Under the pieces are notes generated by a model. The model worked only from the letters and a program-made list of their open reading frames with translations. It ran no database searches and was not told where the DNA came from. Both the position numbers and the translations under genes were made by a program. 64,000 nt of DNA, from positions 1 through 64,000 of the forward strand of contig NZ_MTSD02000007.1 in NCBI RefSeq assembly GCF_001995095.2, written 5' to 3'. This stretch comes from Oceanospirillum linum (lineage in GTDB: Bacteria > Pseudomonadota > Gammaproteobacteria > Pseudomonadales > Halomonadaceae). Every line of letters begins with the position of its first letter. Position 1 is the first letter of the stretch. Of this stretch, positions 38,131 through 47,656 are shown in pieces.

Positions 38131-39822
38131 ATGATGAGTCCGTTCTTCAAAGAGCGTTATCCGGAAGGCGTTTCCAGTGAGATCGACCTGACGGCCTATA
38201 GTTCCGTGCTGGATGTTCTCGACGAGGCCTGTAAGCGGTTTGCTGACCGCCCTGCCTTTTCCAATATGGGTAAATGCATTACCTTTGCTGAGCTGGATGT
38301 CTTGGCCCGTGATTTTGCGGCTTACCTGCAAAACCACCTCGGACTCAAGCCGGGTGAGCGTATTGCGATCCAGCTACCGAACACGCTGCAATATCCGATT
38401 GCTTTATTTGGTGCGCTTCGGGCCGGGCTGGTGGTGGTGAATACCAATCCGTTGTATACCGAGCGTGAGATGCGTCATCAGTTCCAGGACTCAGGTGCTA
38501 AAGCCTTGGTTGTGCTGGCCAATATGGCGCACCTGGCGGAAAAAGTAATCCCGGATACTGAGATTGAGCATGTGATTATCACTGAACTGGGTGATATGCA
38601 CAGCTTCGTCAAACGCACTCTGATTAACTCTGTTGTGCGTTATGTGAAAAAAATGGTACCGGGTTACAGTATTCCGAATGCGATCCCTTACCGTGATGTT
38701 TTATCTGCCGGAAAAGCACTGCCGTTACAGGAATACCACGCTAATTCCGAAGATCTGGCAGTACTGCAATATACCGGCGGTACTACAGGTGTCGCTAAAG
38801 GTGCTATGTTGAGTCACCGCAATCTGGTGGCGAATATGCTGCAGGCACGCATTATCCTGAATACCATTCTGGATGAAGGTAAAGAGAGCGTTGTACTGCC
38901 GTTACCTATGTATCATATCTATACCTTTACGGTCAGTTTGGTACTGATGGAATCCGGTAATCACTCCTTACTGGTAACCAATCCGCGGGATCTGCCTGCT
39001 TTTGTTAAAGAGCTGGCCAAAAATGAGTTCACCGGTTTTGTTGGCCTGAACACACTTTTTGTGGCACTGGCGAACCGGGATGATTTTAAACAGCTGGATT
39101 TCTCTAAGCTGAAACTGACCATCTCCGGTGGTATGGCGTTAACGCATGCGGCGGAAGAGGAGTGGCATGCGATCACGGATTGCCACATTAACGAAGGTTA
39201 CGGTATGACTGAAACCTCGCCTATTGTGACCTTTAATATTCCGTGCCGCTCTCAGTTAGGCTCCATCGGTCTGCCGGTTCCATCAACGGATCTTAAAGTT
39301 GTTGATGAGGAAGGCAATGACCTGCCCCACGGTGATGTTGGTGAGCTTTGTGTGAAAGGCCCGCAGGTTATGATGGGGTACTGGAACAATGAAGAAGCGA
39401 CCCGGGATATGATTGATGCTGATGCATGGTTGCATACCGGAGATATGGCTGTTGTTCAGGATGATGGCTTTACCCGTATTGTCGATCGTAAGAAAGATAT
39501 GATTAATGTTTCCGGTTTTAATGTATATCCGAATGAAGTGGAAGATGTGATCGTCTCCCATAAAGGAATTATTGAAGCGGCTGCAATCGGTGTTCCGGAT
39601 GAAAAAACCGGTGAAGCGATTAAGGTATTTCTGGTGCGTCGGGATGAAAATCTGACCGTTAAAGAGGTTCAGGAGTATTGCCGGAGTCATCTGACTGGCT
39701 ATAAAGTGCCTAAGCAGGTTGAATTCCGCGATGAGCTGCCAAAAACTAACGTGGGTAAAGTGCTGCGCCGTACACTGCGGGATGACGAGCTGGAAAAGCT
39801 TAAACAGCAAGAGGTTGCCTGA
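38131..39822 (+). CDS. fadD: Long-chain fatty acid-CoA ligase
   Basis: This 563-aa AMP-forming ligase activates exogenous long-chain fatty acids at the inner membrane for beta-oxidation or phospholipid synthesis. Motifs: YTGGTTGVAKGAMLSHRN (P-loop, about 212-229), PLPMYHIYTFT, GYGMTETSPIV, the hinge WLHTGDMAVVQDDGF and IVDRKKDMINVSGFNVYPNE with the FACS signature, and the C-terminal Lys in LPKTNVGKVLRR. The length matches E. coli FadD (561 aa). The start MMSPFFKERYPEG allows either of two adjacent ATGs. The upstream palindrome suggests control by a fatty-acid-responsive repressor. A UUCG-loop terminator follows. Confidence 0.95.
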   Translation: MMSPFFKERYPEGVSSEIDLTAYSSVLDVLDEACKRFADRPAFSNMGKCITFAELDVLARDFAAYLQNHLGLKPGERIAIQLPNTLQYPIALFGALRAGLVVVNTNPLYTEREMRHQFQDSGAKALVVLANMAHLAEKVIPDTEIEHVIITELGDMHSFVKRTLINSVVRYVKKMVPGYSIPNAIPYRDVLSAGKALPLQEYHANSEDLAVLQYTGGTTGVAKGAMLSHRNLVANMLQARIILNTILDEGKESVVLPLPMYHIYTFTVSLVLMESGNHSLLVTNPRDLPAFVKELAKNEFTGFVGLNTLFVALANRDDFKQLDFSKLKLTISGGMALTHAAEEEWHAITDCHINEGYGMTETSPIVTFNIPCRSQLGSIGLPVPSTDLKVVDEEGNDLPHGDVGELCVKGPQVMMGYWNNEEATRDMIDADAWLHTGDMAVVQDDGFTRIVDRKKDMINVSGFNVYPNEVEDVIVSHKGIIEAAAIGVPDEKTGEAIKVFLVRRDENLTVKEVQEYCRSHLTGYKVPKQVEFRDELPKTNVGKVLRRTLRDDELEKLKQQEVA

Positions 39823-39862
39823 CGCAGGCATATTTATCCAGGTTAGATGATGATTTCAGATT

Positions 39863-39884
39863 AAGGGGCTTCGGCCCCTTTTTT
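39863..39884 (+). terminator. Terminator after fadD
   Basis: AAGGGGC-TTCG-GCCCCTT followed by T4, a compact hairpin with a stable UUCG loop. Confidence 0.9.
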
Positions 39885-40069
39885 GCGTTTTTCTGTTAGG
39901 TTTCCGGTCACAGGGGAGAAAGGGATTACCTTGTAAATCAGGTTGTCCTGTAAATCCTCTGTGTTTTTCAATTAAACAGGGTAAAATGCCGCCCTTCAAT
40001 TGTGATATCCCTAGCAATCGCTATGTTTTACCGTAGGCGCGTTGAGTTTCTCCAGAGGTTTCTTCCTGC

Positions 40070-43000
40070 ATGGCTTCAGACAAAATCCCAACCCCAGTAA
40101 CACCCCAGCTGTCCGGCAATGCTAAACAGGCAGATTTACCTGAAAAGAAGCCTGATATTCGCCGGATCAATGATTTGCTGGATAATGTTTTGCTGAAGGA
40201 TCGCTTCCGCCTGCAACAGAGTTGGCGTCAGGCATTAAAGCAGAAAGATACGGATAAGCAGCAGAAGTTGGCTCAGCAAATTGAGCGTTCTGCGGGAAAA
40301 GCAGCTCAGCGTGCTCGGTTGATTCCTGCGGTAGAGTACCCGGAAAACTTGCCGGTCAGCCAGAAGAAAGAAGATATTGCTGAAGCGATCAAAAATAATC
40401 AGGTGGTGGTAATTGCCGGGGAAACCGGCTCGGGTAAAACGACTCAGATTCCTAAAATCTGCCTGGATCTTGGCTTAGGTGTTAAAGGTCTGATCGGCCA
40501 CACCCAGCCTCGCCGACTGGCGGCACGAACGGTTGCGGATCGTGTGGCAGAAGAACTCAAGGTGCCCTTGGGTGAGCAGGTAGGCTATCAGGTGCGTTTT
40601 ACCGATCAGGTGACAGAGAACACTCTGGTTAAATTGATGACCGACGGTATCCTGCTGGCGGAAACCCAGAATGACCGCTTCCTGAACCGTTATGAAGTGA
40701 TCATTATCGATGAGGCCCACGAGCGCAGCCTCAATATCGACTTCCTTCTGGGATATCTGAAGCAGCTGTTGCCCAAGCGGCCTGATCTGAAATTGATTAT
40801 CACCTCGGCAACCATTGACGTGGAGCGTTTTTCCAGACACTTCAGTAACGCCCCTGTGATTGAGGTCTCCGGTCGTACCTTCCCGGCGGATGTACTGTAT
40901 CGTCCTCTGATGGAGCTGGAAGAGGATGAGGGGCGCGATTTTGACCAATACCTGCATCAGGGCATTCTTGAAGCGGTGGAAGAGATTGAACAGATCGAGC
41001 GTGAACGCAAATGGGCCACCGGCCCCCGTGATATTCTGATTTTTCTGCCCGGTGAGCGGGAGATACGGGAAACCGCAGATGTTCTACGCCGGGCTAATCT
41101 GCGCGGTACGGAGATTTTGCCGCTGTATGCGCGTTTAAGTGCCAAAGAACAGAATAAAGTGTTTCAGTCGCACTCTGGCCGACGTATTGTGCTCTCCACC
41201 AATGTTGCCGAAACCTCTCTCACGGTGCCGGGCATCCGTTATGTGATCGACCCTGGTACTGCCCGTATCAGCCGTTATAGCTATCGCTCTAAGGTGCAGC
41301 GCCTGCCAGTGGAAGCGATATCCCAGGTCAGTGCAAATCAGCGTAAAGGGCGCTGTGGTCGTATTGCTGAGGGCTGCTGTATCCGGCTGTACAGTGAAGA
41401 AGATTTTATGGGGCGACCTGAATTTACGGATCCTGAGATTCGTCGCACCAACCTGGCATCGGTTATTCTGCAGATGTTGAATTTGCGCCTGGGTAAGATC
41501 GAGTCCTTCCCCTTTGTTGATAAACCGGACAATCGCTTTATCCGTGATGGCTTTCGCTTGCTGCATGAGTTGGGGGCAGTGGATGAAAAAGAGCGGCTGA
41601 CTAAAAATGGCCGCATGTTGGCGCGTTTACCTATTGATCCTCGTATTGGCCGTATGGTGCTCTCCGGAGCGGAGCATGGTGCCTTGAATGAGGTTCTGAT
41701 CATAGCCAGTGCTCTGAGTGCCCAGGATCCCAGGGAGCGTCCCCATGATAAACAGCAGGCCGCAGACGAGAAACACAAGCAATGGAAGGATGAGAATTCC
41801 GATTTCCTTGCCTATGTGAATTTATGGAACGGATATGAAGAGCAACGGCAGGAGCTGACTAATAGCCAGTTCCGTAAATGGTGTCATAAAAACTTCCTTT
41901 CCTATCTGCGTATGCGGGAGTGGCGGGATGTACACCATCAGCTAAAACTGATGAGTAAAGAGCTGAAACTGGAGTTCAACAGCAATCCGGCGGGGAGCGC
42001 AAATCTGCATAAATCCCTGCTGCCCGGCCTGCTCAGTCATCTGGGTATGAAACTGGAAGACCGGGAGTATTTAGGTGCCCGTAACCGTAAGTTCCATATC
42101 TTTCCGGGTTCCAGCTTGTTTAAAAAACAACCTAAGTGGCTGATGGCGGCAGAACTGGTGGAAACCAGTCGGCTTTACGCCCGGCAGGTGGCAAAAATCG
42201 AGCCTGAATGGGTTGAGCGTTACGCCAGGCATCTGACCAAGCGCAGCTACAGTGAACCCCACTGGGAAAAGAAGCGGGCTCAGGTTGTCGCCGATGAGAA
42301 AGTGACACTCTACGGTCTTCCTGTGGTGCCGGGACGCCGGGTGCATTATGGCCCCATTGATCCGGATGTTTCGCGGGAGATCTTTATCCGTAGTGGACTG
42401 GTGGAGGGGGAGTACGACAGCAAAGCCCCGTTTTACCATTACAACCGGCAGGCCATCGCTGATGTGGAACAGTTGGAGTCCAAGGTGCGTCGGCGGGATA
42501 TTCTGGTGGATGATGATACCTTATTCCGCTTTTATGATGAGCGCATTCCCGCAGGGATATATAACGGTGCCAGTTTTGAGAAATGGCGCAAAACGGTTGA
42601 AAAGGAAAACCCGGAGACGCTGTTCTTTGATCCGAACGCCCTAAAGCAGAGGGAGCCGGATGAAATTGCGCTTGAGAGCCAGTATCCGGATCAGCTTGGC
42701 CTTGAGGGAATGCGCCTGGCGCTGGATTACAAGTTTGAGCCTGATAATAAGCAGCAGGACGGTGTGTGTATTCAGGTGCCGGTGGCGGGTCTGCAGCAGG
42801 TAAATGAGCACCGCCTGGAGTGGCTGGTACCGGGTATGCTGCGGGAGAAATGCATCGCCCTGATCAAGAACCTTCCAAAGCAGGTGCGGAAAAATTTTGT
42901 CCCCATCCCTGACTATGTTGATCAGATTTTGCCATTACTGGAACCCTGTGATGAGCCGTTGACGGACCACCTTGCGGAGCGTCTGCGACGGAAAACAGGG

Positions 43001-44062
43001 CTGAAGATCGATCCGTTATTATGGAAAACCGACACTCTGGAACCCCATCTGCAAATGCTGATTCAGGTTGTGGATGCGAAGGGAAACGTTATCGGGCAAT
43101 CCCGGAGGCTGGCAGAGCTGGTGGAGCAGTTTTCCGGCCATTCTGTGGAGCAGGTGCGTATCAGCGGTGATGAAAGCTTTAAACGTCAGGGGCTAACCCA
43201 GTGGCCGGAAGATCTGAATTTGCCCCATGTACTGGAACAGGAGCAGCAGGGAATTGTCCTAAAAGCTTTTCCGGCACTGGTGGATAGAAAAACATCTGTA
43301 GATGTCAGTCTGTTTGACCTTCAGGGCGAAGCCGATGCCTGTCATTGGCCCGGTGTACGACGCCTTTTAATGTTGTCATTGCCTCAGCAGGTGAAATGGA
43401 TTGAAAAATCTCTGCCGCAGCTGAATCAAACCGCTTTACTGTTTAACAGTTTGGGTAAAAAAGAGCAGTTTGTGCAGGATTTGCAGCTGGCGACCTTTGA
43501 CCGGGTATTTAAAGCAGACCATGTCTTCAGATCTGCAGAACTGCCCAGAGATATTAAGGCGTTCGATGCCTTGTTAAAGGGTAAGAAAGACCTGATTGGC
43601 AAAGAAGCAGAGGCTTTATTAAATCTCAGCCACACTATTCTCAAATTAAATCATGAGATTCAGAAGCGCTTAAAAGGTAAAATCCCCTTGGCCCTGGCGT
43701 TTATTTACAGTGATATCCGGAGTCAGCTGGAACATCTGGTTTATCCTGGTTTCTTACACATGACCGGGCCTGAGTGGCTTGAGGAGCTGCCGCGCTATCT
43801 GGAGGGTATTCTGATTCGTCTGGATAAAGCCGGCATCAACCGCGGGCGTGATCAGCTTTGGAGTCAGGAACTGGCGGAGCTTTGGGAAAAGTACCAGACA
43901 AAATCAGAACAACTGAAACAGCGTGAGGGCAGCGCCCATCGACTGTTGCCTTTCAGGTGGATGCTGGAAGAGTACCGGATATCTCTGTTTGCACAGCAAC
44001 TTGGCACGGCAACACCAGTATCGGCAAAACGACTGGATAAACTATGGAGTGAGTTAACCTGA
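40070..44062 (+). CDS. hrpA: ATP-dependent RNA helicase HrpA
   Basis: This 1330-aa DEAH-box RNA helicase is known in E. coli for mRNA processing and rescue of stalled ribosomes. Walker A GETGSGKTTQ (about 117), DEAH in IIDEAHERSLN (about 213), the SAT motif and QRKGRCGRIAEG (motif VI) are intact. HA2 and OB-like domains follow, then the long C-terminal DUF3418 region (about 750-1330) that sets HrpA apart from other DEAH helicases. The length is close to E. coli HrpA (1300 aa). Its stop TGA overlaps the ATG of the following hydrolase-like gene by one base, implying coupled translation. Confidence 0.97.
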   Translation: MASDKIPTPVTPQLSGNAKQADLPEKKPDIRRINDLLDNVLLKDRFRLQQSWRQALKQKDTDKQQKLAQQIERSAGKAAQRARLIPAVEYPENLPVSQKKEDIAEAIKNNQVVVIAGETGSGKTTQIPKICLDLGLGVKGLIGHTQPRRLAARTVADRVAEELKVPLGEQVGYQVRFTDQVTENTLVKLMTDGILLAETQNDRFLNRYEVIIIDEAHERSLNIDFLLGYLKQLLPKRPDLKLIITSATIDVERFSRHFSNAPVIEVSGRTFPADVLYRPLMELEEDEGRDFDQYLHQGILEAVEEIEQIERERKWATGPRDILIFLPGEREIRETADVLRRANLRGTEILPLYARLSAKEQNKVFQSHSGRRIVLSTNVAETSLTVPGIRYVIDPGTARISRYSYRSKVQRLPVEAISQVSANQRKGRCGRIAEGCCIRLYSEEDFMGRPEFTDPEIRRTNLASVILQMLNLRLGKIESFPFVDKPDNRFIRDGFRLLHELGAVDEKERLTKNGRMLARLPIDPRIGRMVLSGAEHGALNEVLIIASALSAQDPRERPHDKQQAADEKHKQWKDENSDFLAYVNLWNGYEEQRQELTNSQFRKWCHKNFLSYLRMREWRDVHHQLKLMSKELKLEFNSNPAGSANLHKSLLPGLLSHLGMKLEDREYLGARNRKFHIFPGSSLFKKQPKWLMAAELVETSRLYARQVAKIEPEWVERYARHLTKRSYSEPHWEKKRAQVVADEKVTLYGLPVVPGRRVHYGPIDPDVSREIFIRSGLVEGEYDSKAPFYHYNRQAIADVEQLESKVRRRDILVDDDTLFRFYDERIPAGIYNGASFEKWRKTVEKENPETLFFDPNALKQREPDEIALESQYPDQLGLEGMRLALDYKFEPDNKQQDGVCIQVPVAGLQQVNEHRLEWLVPGMLREKCIALIKNLPKQVRKNFVPIPDYVDQILPLLEPCDEPLTDHLAERLRRKTGLKIDPLLWKTDTLEPHLQMLIQVVDAKGNVIGQSRRLAELVEQFSGHSVEQVRISGDESFKRQGLTQWPEDLNLPHVLEQEQQGIVLKAFPALVDRKTSVDVSLFDLQGEADACHWPGVRRLLMLSLPQQVKWIEKSLPQLNQTALLFNSLGKKEQFVQDLQLATFDRVFKADHVFRSAELPRDIKAFDALLKGKKDLIGKEAEALLNLSHTILKLNHEIQKRLKGKIPLALAFIYSDIRSQLEHLVYPGFLHMTGPEWLEELPRYLEGILIRLDKAGINRGRDQLWSQELAELWEKYQTKSEQLKQREGSAHRLLPFRWMLEEYRISLFAQQLGTATPVSAKRLDKLWSELT

Positions 44063-45006
44063 TGGCTTTAGATCGCCAAATTATTGAAGAGCGTATCTCT
44101 TTACCCGTGACCCCGATGATGACAGCGGGGCTGCATCGTTTTACACCTCGTAATGGCGAGGTAAAAGGGACGGTGCTTATGCTGCACGGCCTGATGCAGG
44201 GAAGTGATGTGTTCTTTGATCAGGTAAGAGGTGGAGGCCTGGCCTACTACCTGGCCGAGAAAGGCTATGACGTGTTTGTTTGTCAGTTACGTGGGCGTGA
44301 TGCTTCCAATGAGCAGCTTAAGCTTGAGCCTTTTGGCCTTAAGCAGGTGCTTTTGGAAGACCTGCCATTGTTATGGTCTTCCGTGGAAAAACGCTGCCGT
44401 CATCAGGATATCTACCTGGTGGGCTACCAGTTTGGCAGCCTGCTGTGGAGTGCGATGATTGCACGACAGCCTGATATTTTGGAAAAAGTGCGTGGGATTA
44501 TGCATTTTTGTCCGCAACGGGCATTGGTTCCCAGCGGCAAGCGTAAAAATTTCTGGTATGAGTTTTTGGAACATCGCATGATGCCCCGGCTTGGAAAACT
44601 GATGGGGTTTGTACCCTCTCAACGTTTCAGAATGGGTAAGCAGAATGAGTCTTTACCGCTTTACTCTGATGCCCTTGAATGGCGAACAGATGAGTGGGTC
44701 GATGAGTGGGATGGTTTTGACTATTTGGCGGCAATGGAGAAGCTTGATCTTCCGCCAAGCCTTTATTTTGTCACCCTTAAGCAAGCCTGGCGTGGCTTAG
44801 AGCATGACTGTCGCGCCTACATGTTTGAGCTGGGGTACCATAATGGCCGTATGATCAAGCTGGGAGCTAAAGTGGGGAATAAGACTAACTATGCGCGCAA
44901 TGAGTTATGCACACATTTGAAGGCAGAAGAGGACTACTTCCCGTTAATTCTCGAATGGATGAAAGAAGTTCTGCCTCAAAAAGAAGGTGCTTCTGTAGCC
45001 TTATGA
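44062..45006 (+). CDS. Alpha/beta-hydrolase-fold protein lacking the nucleophilic serine
   Basis: This 314-aa protein follows the alpha/beta-hydrolase plan: strand and oxyanion turn VLMLHGLMQGSDVFFD (about 38-53), then DVFVCQLRGRD. The nucleophile elbow is expected at 121-125, but the sequence there is GYQFG, with Gln123 in the Ser position. A canonical catalytic triad is therefore absent, and the protein may bind a ligand or partner rather than hydrolyse it. It overlaps the end of hrpA by one base, so a link with RNA metabolism is possible. I do not know a named family. The reading frame is otherwise intact. Confidence 0.85.
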   Translation: MALDRQIIEERISLPVTPMMTAGLHRFTPRNGEVKGTVLMLHGLMQGSDVFFDQVRGGGLAYYLAEKGYDVFVCQLRGRDASNEQLKLEPFGLKQVLLEDLPLLWSSVEKRCRHQDIYLVGYQFGSLLWSAMIARQPDILEKVRGIMHFCPQRALVPSGKRKNFWYEFLEHRMMPRLGKLMGFVPSQRFRMGKQNESLPLYSDALEWRTDEWVDEWDGFDYLAAMEKLDLPPSLYFVTLKQAWRGLEHDCRAYMFELGYHNGRMIKLGAKVGNKTNYARNELCTHLKAEEDYFPLILEWMKEVLPQKEGASVAL

Positions 45007-45070
45007 CTGACTCTGTGGCAGGTATTTCTGCCTTCCTGTGGCCGTTCTTCAGCAACGTCTGGGTTTTTTG

Positions 45071-45805
45071 ATGCGTTATTTGTTAGCAAAAATATCTTTT
45101 ATCTTCAGCCTGTGCTTTCTTTCTCTGCCGGCTTTAGCCAGTGATGACAGAGACCCCTGGGAGGGGTGGAATCGCAATGTACATGCATTTAATGAAGTCA
45201 TGGATACTTATGTTGCAAGGCCTGTTGCTATAGGGTATCGCTTTATTTCGCCGCGCTTTGTCCGCACCGGCATCAGTAATTTCTTCAGTAACCTGGGTGA
45301 AGTGCCTACTGTGGTGAATGATCTGTTGCAGGCAAAACCCGGAGATGCACTGAGATCTTCCGGCCGTTTTGTGATTAACTCAACGGTCGGGGTTTTTGGG
45401 CTTATTGATGTGGCCAGCTGGCTGGATATCGAAGAGCATAGTGAAGATCTCGGGCAGACACTGGCTGTTTGGGGGGTTGGGAGTGGCCCATATGTCGTGA
45501 TCCCCTTTCTGGGCCCCAGCACGTTACGGGACTCCCTGAGCATTTATCCGAATTATCAGTTGAGCCTGATCCGGTATGCACCGCTGACAGAAGAGGAGAC
45601 CTATGGTGTTCTGGCTTTGGATCTGGTGCATCGGCGGGAGAGTCTTCTGAATAAAGAAAGCCTGATAAGTGGTGATAAGTACGTTTTTTATCGGGATGCT
45701 TATCTTCAGAGCCGGAACTACGAGATCAAAGATGGTGAGGTTGAGGATAGCTTTGATGCAGGGTTTGATGATTTCGACAGTACCGACTTTGATGATGATT
45801 TCTGA
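45071..45805 (+). CDS. mlaA: MlaA (VacJ) family outer-membrane lipid-asymmetry protein
   Basis: This 244-aa protein of the Mla pathway removes mislocalised phospholipids from the outer leaflet of the outer membrane. Typical segments are DPWEGWNRNVHAFNEVMDTY, GISNFFSNLGEVPTVVNDLL, RFVINSTVGVFGLIDVA, GVGSGPYVVIPFLGPSTLRD and a C-terminal YFRDAYL-like motif (VFYRDAYLQSRNYE), followed by an acidic DDFDSTDFDDDF tail. The N-terminal signal ends LPALAS and shows no clear lipobox, unlike E. coli MlaA. ATG 45071 is chosen; the frame opens upstream only with GTG and has no better Shine-Dalgarno. The ribosome site is weak. It converges on the PilZ gene. Confidence 0.92.
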   Translation: MRYLLAKISFIFSLCFLSLPALASDDRDPWEGWNRNVHAFNEVMDTYVARPVAIGYRFISPRFVRTGISNFFSNLGEVPTVVNDLLQAKPGDALRSSGRFVINSTVGVFGLIDVASWLDIEEHSEDLGQTLAVWGVGSGPYVVIPFLGPSTLRDSLSIYPNYQLSLIRYAPLTEEETYGVLALDLVHRRESLLNKESLISGDKYVFYRDAYLQSRNYEIKDGEVEDSFDAGFDDFDSTDFDDDF

Positions 45806-45883
45806 ATCTGTTTTAACGGGCAGCCACTGAGCCCGGCGCATGGAGAAGAACGTATCTCAATAGCCCGGATAGCCCATCTTTGA

Positions 45884-46225
45884 TCAGAGAATTTCCACAA
45901 TTTTCAGGCCTGCGCAGTAGCGGGGGTTTTGAATGTTGTGCGAATCTCCCTGACCTTCCCGGGTGTCCTGTTGGTAGTATTCAACCCGGGTGACTTCCAC
46001 TCTTGCCTCAAAAGGCTCTTTTCCCAGATGTTCTTTCAGCCTGAAAAAAGCCTGGGCACCGGAGGCAACCTTTTCGCAAAAAAGGACTTTGGCACCCGTG
46101 GTGCTGAGATCAAGGCACTGGCCGTCCAGCTGGCTTTGTGTATCTGAAAATCTTAGCTCGCAGTTCAGGTTGAGCCGTGTTCTTGGAAAAGCCCTTTTTT
46201 CACCTGTCGGTAGAAAAAACTCCAT
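45884..46225 (-). CDS. PilZ-domain cyclic di-GMP binding protein
   Basis: This 113-aa single PilZ domain has both ligand motifs: RAFPR (11-15, the RxxxR arm) and DLSTTG (39-44, D/NxSxxG). It should bind c-di-GMP and change the behaviour of a partner, commonly in motility or attachment. ATG 46225 is preferred to the upstream TTG of the longer frame because AAGGGGAA precedes it. It lies beside the phosphatase/STAS regulatory pair and shares the window with a GGDEF cyclase and a flagellin, which suits a motility-related output. Confidence 0.9.
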   Translation of the reverse strand: MEFFLPTGEKRAFPRTRLNLNCELRFSDTQSQLDGQCLDLSTTGAKVLFCEKVASGAQAFFRLKEHLGKEPFEARVEVTRVEYYQQDTREGQGDSHNIQNPRYCAGLKIVEIL

Positions 46226-46325
46226 GCCCAAATTCCCCTTGCCAGCAAATAAATATTTAAAGTATTACATTTTTTACAGCACGTAAACCAAGGCCGATCT
46301 TCATTTCACTTGTCTGTGATAGGGT

Positions 46326-46343
46326 TTACACTAATTGGTGTAA
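46326..46343. promoter_or_regulatory. Small inverted repeat in the PilZ-phosphatase divergent region
   Basis: TTACAC (46326-46331) and GTGTAA (46338-46343) form a perfect 6-bp inverted repeat with a 6-nt centre within the 272-bp intergenic region 46226-46497. It might be an operator for either divergent gene; no known consensus is recognised. Confidence 0.3.
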
Positions 46344-46497
46344 GTTACTTCATGATATGCAGTACTTATTGATGCAGAACAAAGCCTGTGTGCAGCTCAG
46401 GTAGTACAACCCTAACGTGAATTTCAGGATAACGTGAACGCATAGCAACAGACCTGCTAAGCCATTACCTGAGATACTCTAAGGATATTTGGAATTT

Positions 46498-47655
46498 ATG
46501 CTTACACCCTTGATGGATGCAGTTTATGTCTCTGCCTCTTCTGCTGACAAGCCTCTTTCTCCTGAGCTCGTTGAGGCTCTGAGTCCTGCTGTCTTGCCTG
46601 AGCTTCGCTCTCCGACGGAACTGCCCCAATCTACTCGGCTGGTTATCTACGAAATAACCGGTCCGAATGATCTCTTTTCTCTGGAAAGCTGGCTCGTTGC
46701 ACCCCGTTTATATGCTCTTGTGGTCATTGGTAACGAGGATCAGTCAGAGACACTAATGAAGGCTCTTGAGGCTGGTGCTGACGAGTATTTACTTAACCCT
46801 GAGCAAAACACGTCTCTTGCGGTGCTGGTGCTGCAACGGGCCGTCAGTCGGAAACAGGCACTACTGCAAAGTCAGCAAACCTATGATGAGCTGGAGAAAC
46901 TGAATCTTGAGCTGATGACCAGCCTGGATCTGCTGAAGCAGGATCAGCAGGCGGGACGCTATGTGCAACAAAAAATGCTGCCGGACTCCCCCTGGGTATT
47001 TCACCCGCATAACTTCGCTTACATGATCTGTCCTTCACTATACCTTAGTGGTGACTTTGTCGATTATTTCCCTGTGGGTAAGCATCAGGTGATGTTTTAT
47101 CTTGCTGATGTCTCCGGTCACGGTGCATCCTCTGCCTTTATCACCCTTCTGTTACGGGTATATATACGCCGTTACGCTAAAAGGGCCTTTAAACTTGGCG
47201 GGCAGATATCGCTGGCTGATATTCTGGCAAGGGTAAATAGCGAGCTTCTTGAAACGGGTTTAGGCAAGCATCTGACGATTTTCCTTGGTCTGATGGATAG
47301 CCGGAGTCGGCAGTTACGCTACTGTAATGGTGCTCACTTCCCTTACCCTGTTCTGTTTGATGAGGAGCAGGGGGCCAGATATCTTAAGGGTAAAGGTATG
47401 CCTGTAGGACTTTTTGCGGATGCGACCTATGAGGAGTTTGAGTTATTGTTGCACCCGCGATACCATCTCACACTCTTTTCGGACGGTGTGTTTGAAGTGA
47501 TCAAAAAAAGCTCTCTGGTGGAAAAAGAGAAATGTTTGCTGGAGATAGCAACTCAATTTGCAGGGCGACATGACGCTATGGTGAAACACTTTACCGAGTT
47601 AGGCATGCAGGATGCCCCTGACGATGTCAGCTTATTGGCGGTATCAGGTTCTTAA
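46498..47655 (+). CDS. HsbR-like PP2C phosphatase with degenerate receiver domain
   Basis: This 385-aa protein has an N-terminal receiver-like region (about 1-120, ending ALEAGADEYLLNPEQNTSLAV), a coiled linker (about 120-155) and a SpoIIE/PP2C phosphatase domain (about 165-385). Its metal-binding acids are in SGDFVDYF, ADVSGHG and FSDGVFEV. A usual Asp phospho-acceptor strand is not evident; VIYEITGPND stands in its place. By family, such phosphatases dephosphorylate a STAS protein to switch anti-sigma partners, as Pseudomonas HsbR does with HsbA and FlgM. No HPT kinase domain is seen at the C-terminus. ATG 46498 has AAGGA about 12 nt upstream. The STAS gene starts 1 bp after its stop. Confidence 0.88.
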   Translation: MLTPLMDAVYVSASSADKPLSPELVEALSPAVLPELRSPTELPQSTRLVIYEITGPNDLFSLESWLVAPRLYALVVIGNEDQSETLMKALEAGADEYLLNPEQNTSLAVLVLQRAVSRKQALLQSQQTYDELEKLNLELMTSLDLLKQDQQAGRYVQQKMLPDSPWVFHPHNFAYMICPSLYLSGDFVDYFPVGKHQVMFYLADVSGHGASSAFITLLLRVYIRRYAKRAFKLGGQISLADILARVNSELLETGLGKHLTIFLGLMDSRSRQLRYCNGAHFPYPVLFDEEQGARYLKGKGMPVGLFADATYEEFELLLHPRYHLTLFSDGVFEVIKKSSLVEKEKCLLEIATQFAGRHDAMVKHFTELGMQDAPDDVSLLAVSGS

Positions 47656-47656
47656 T

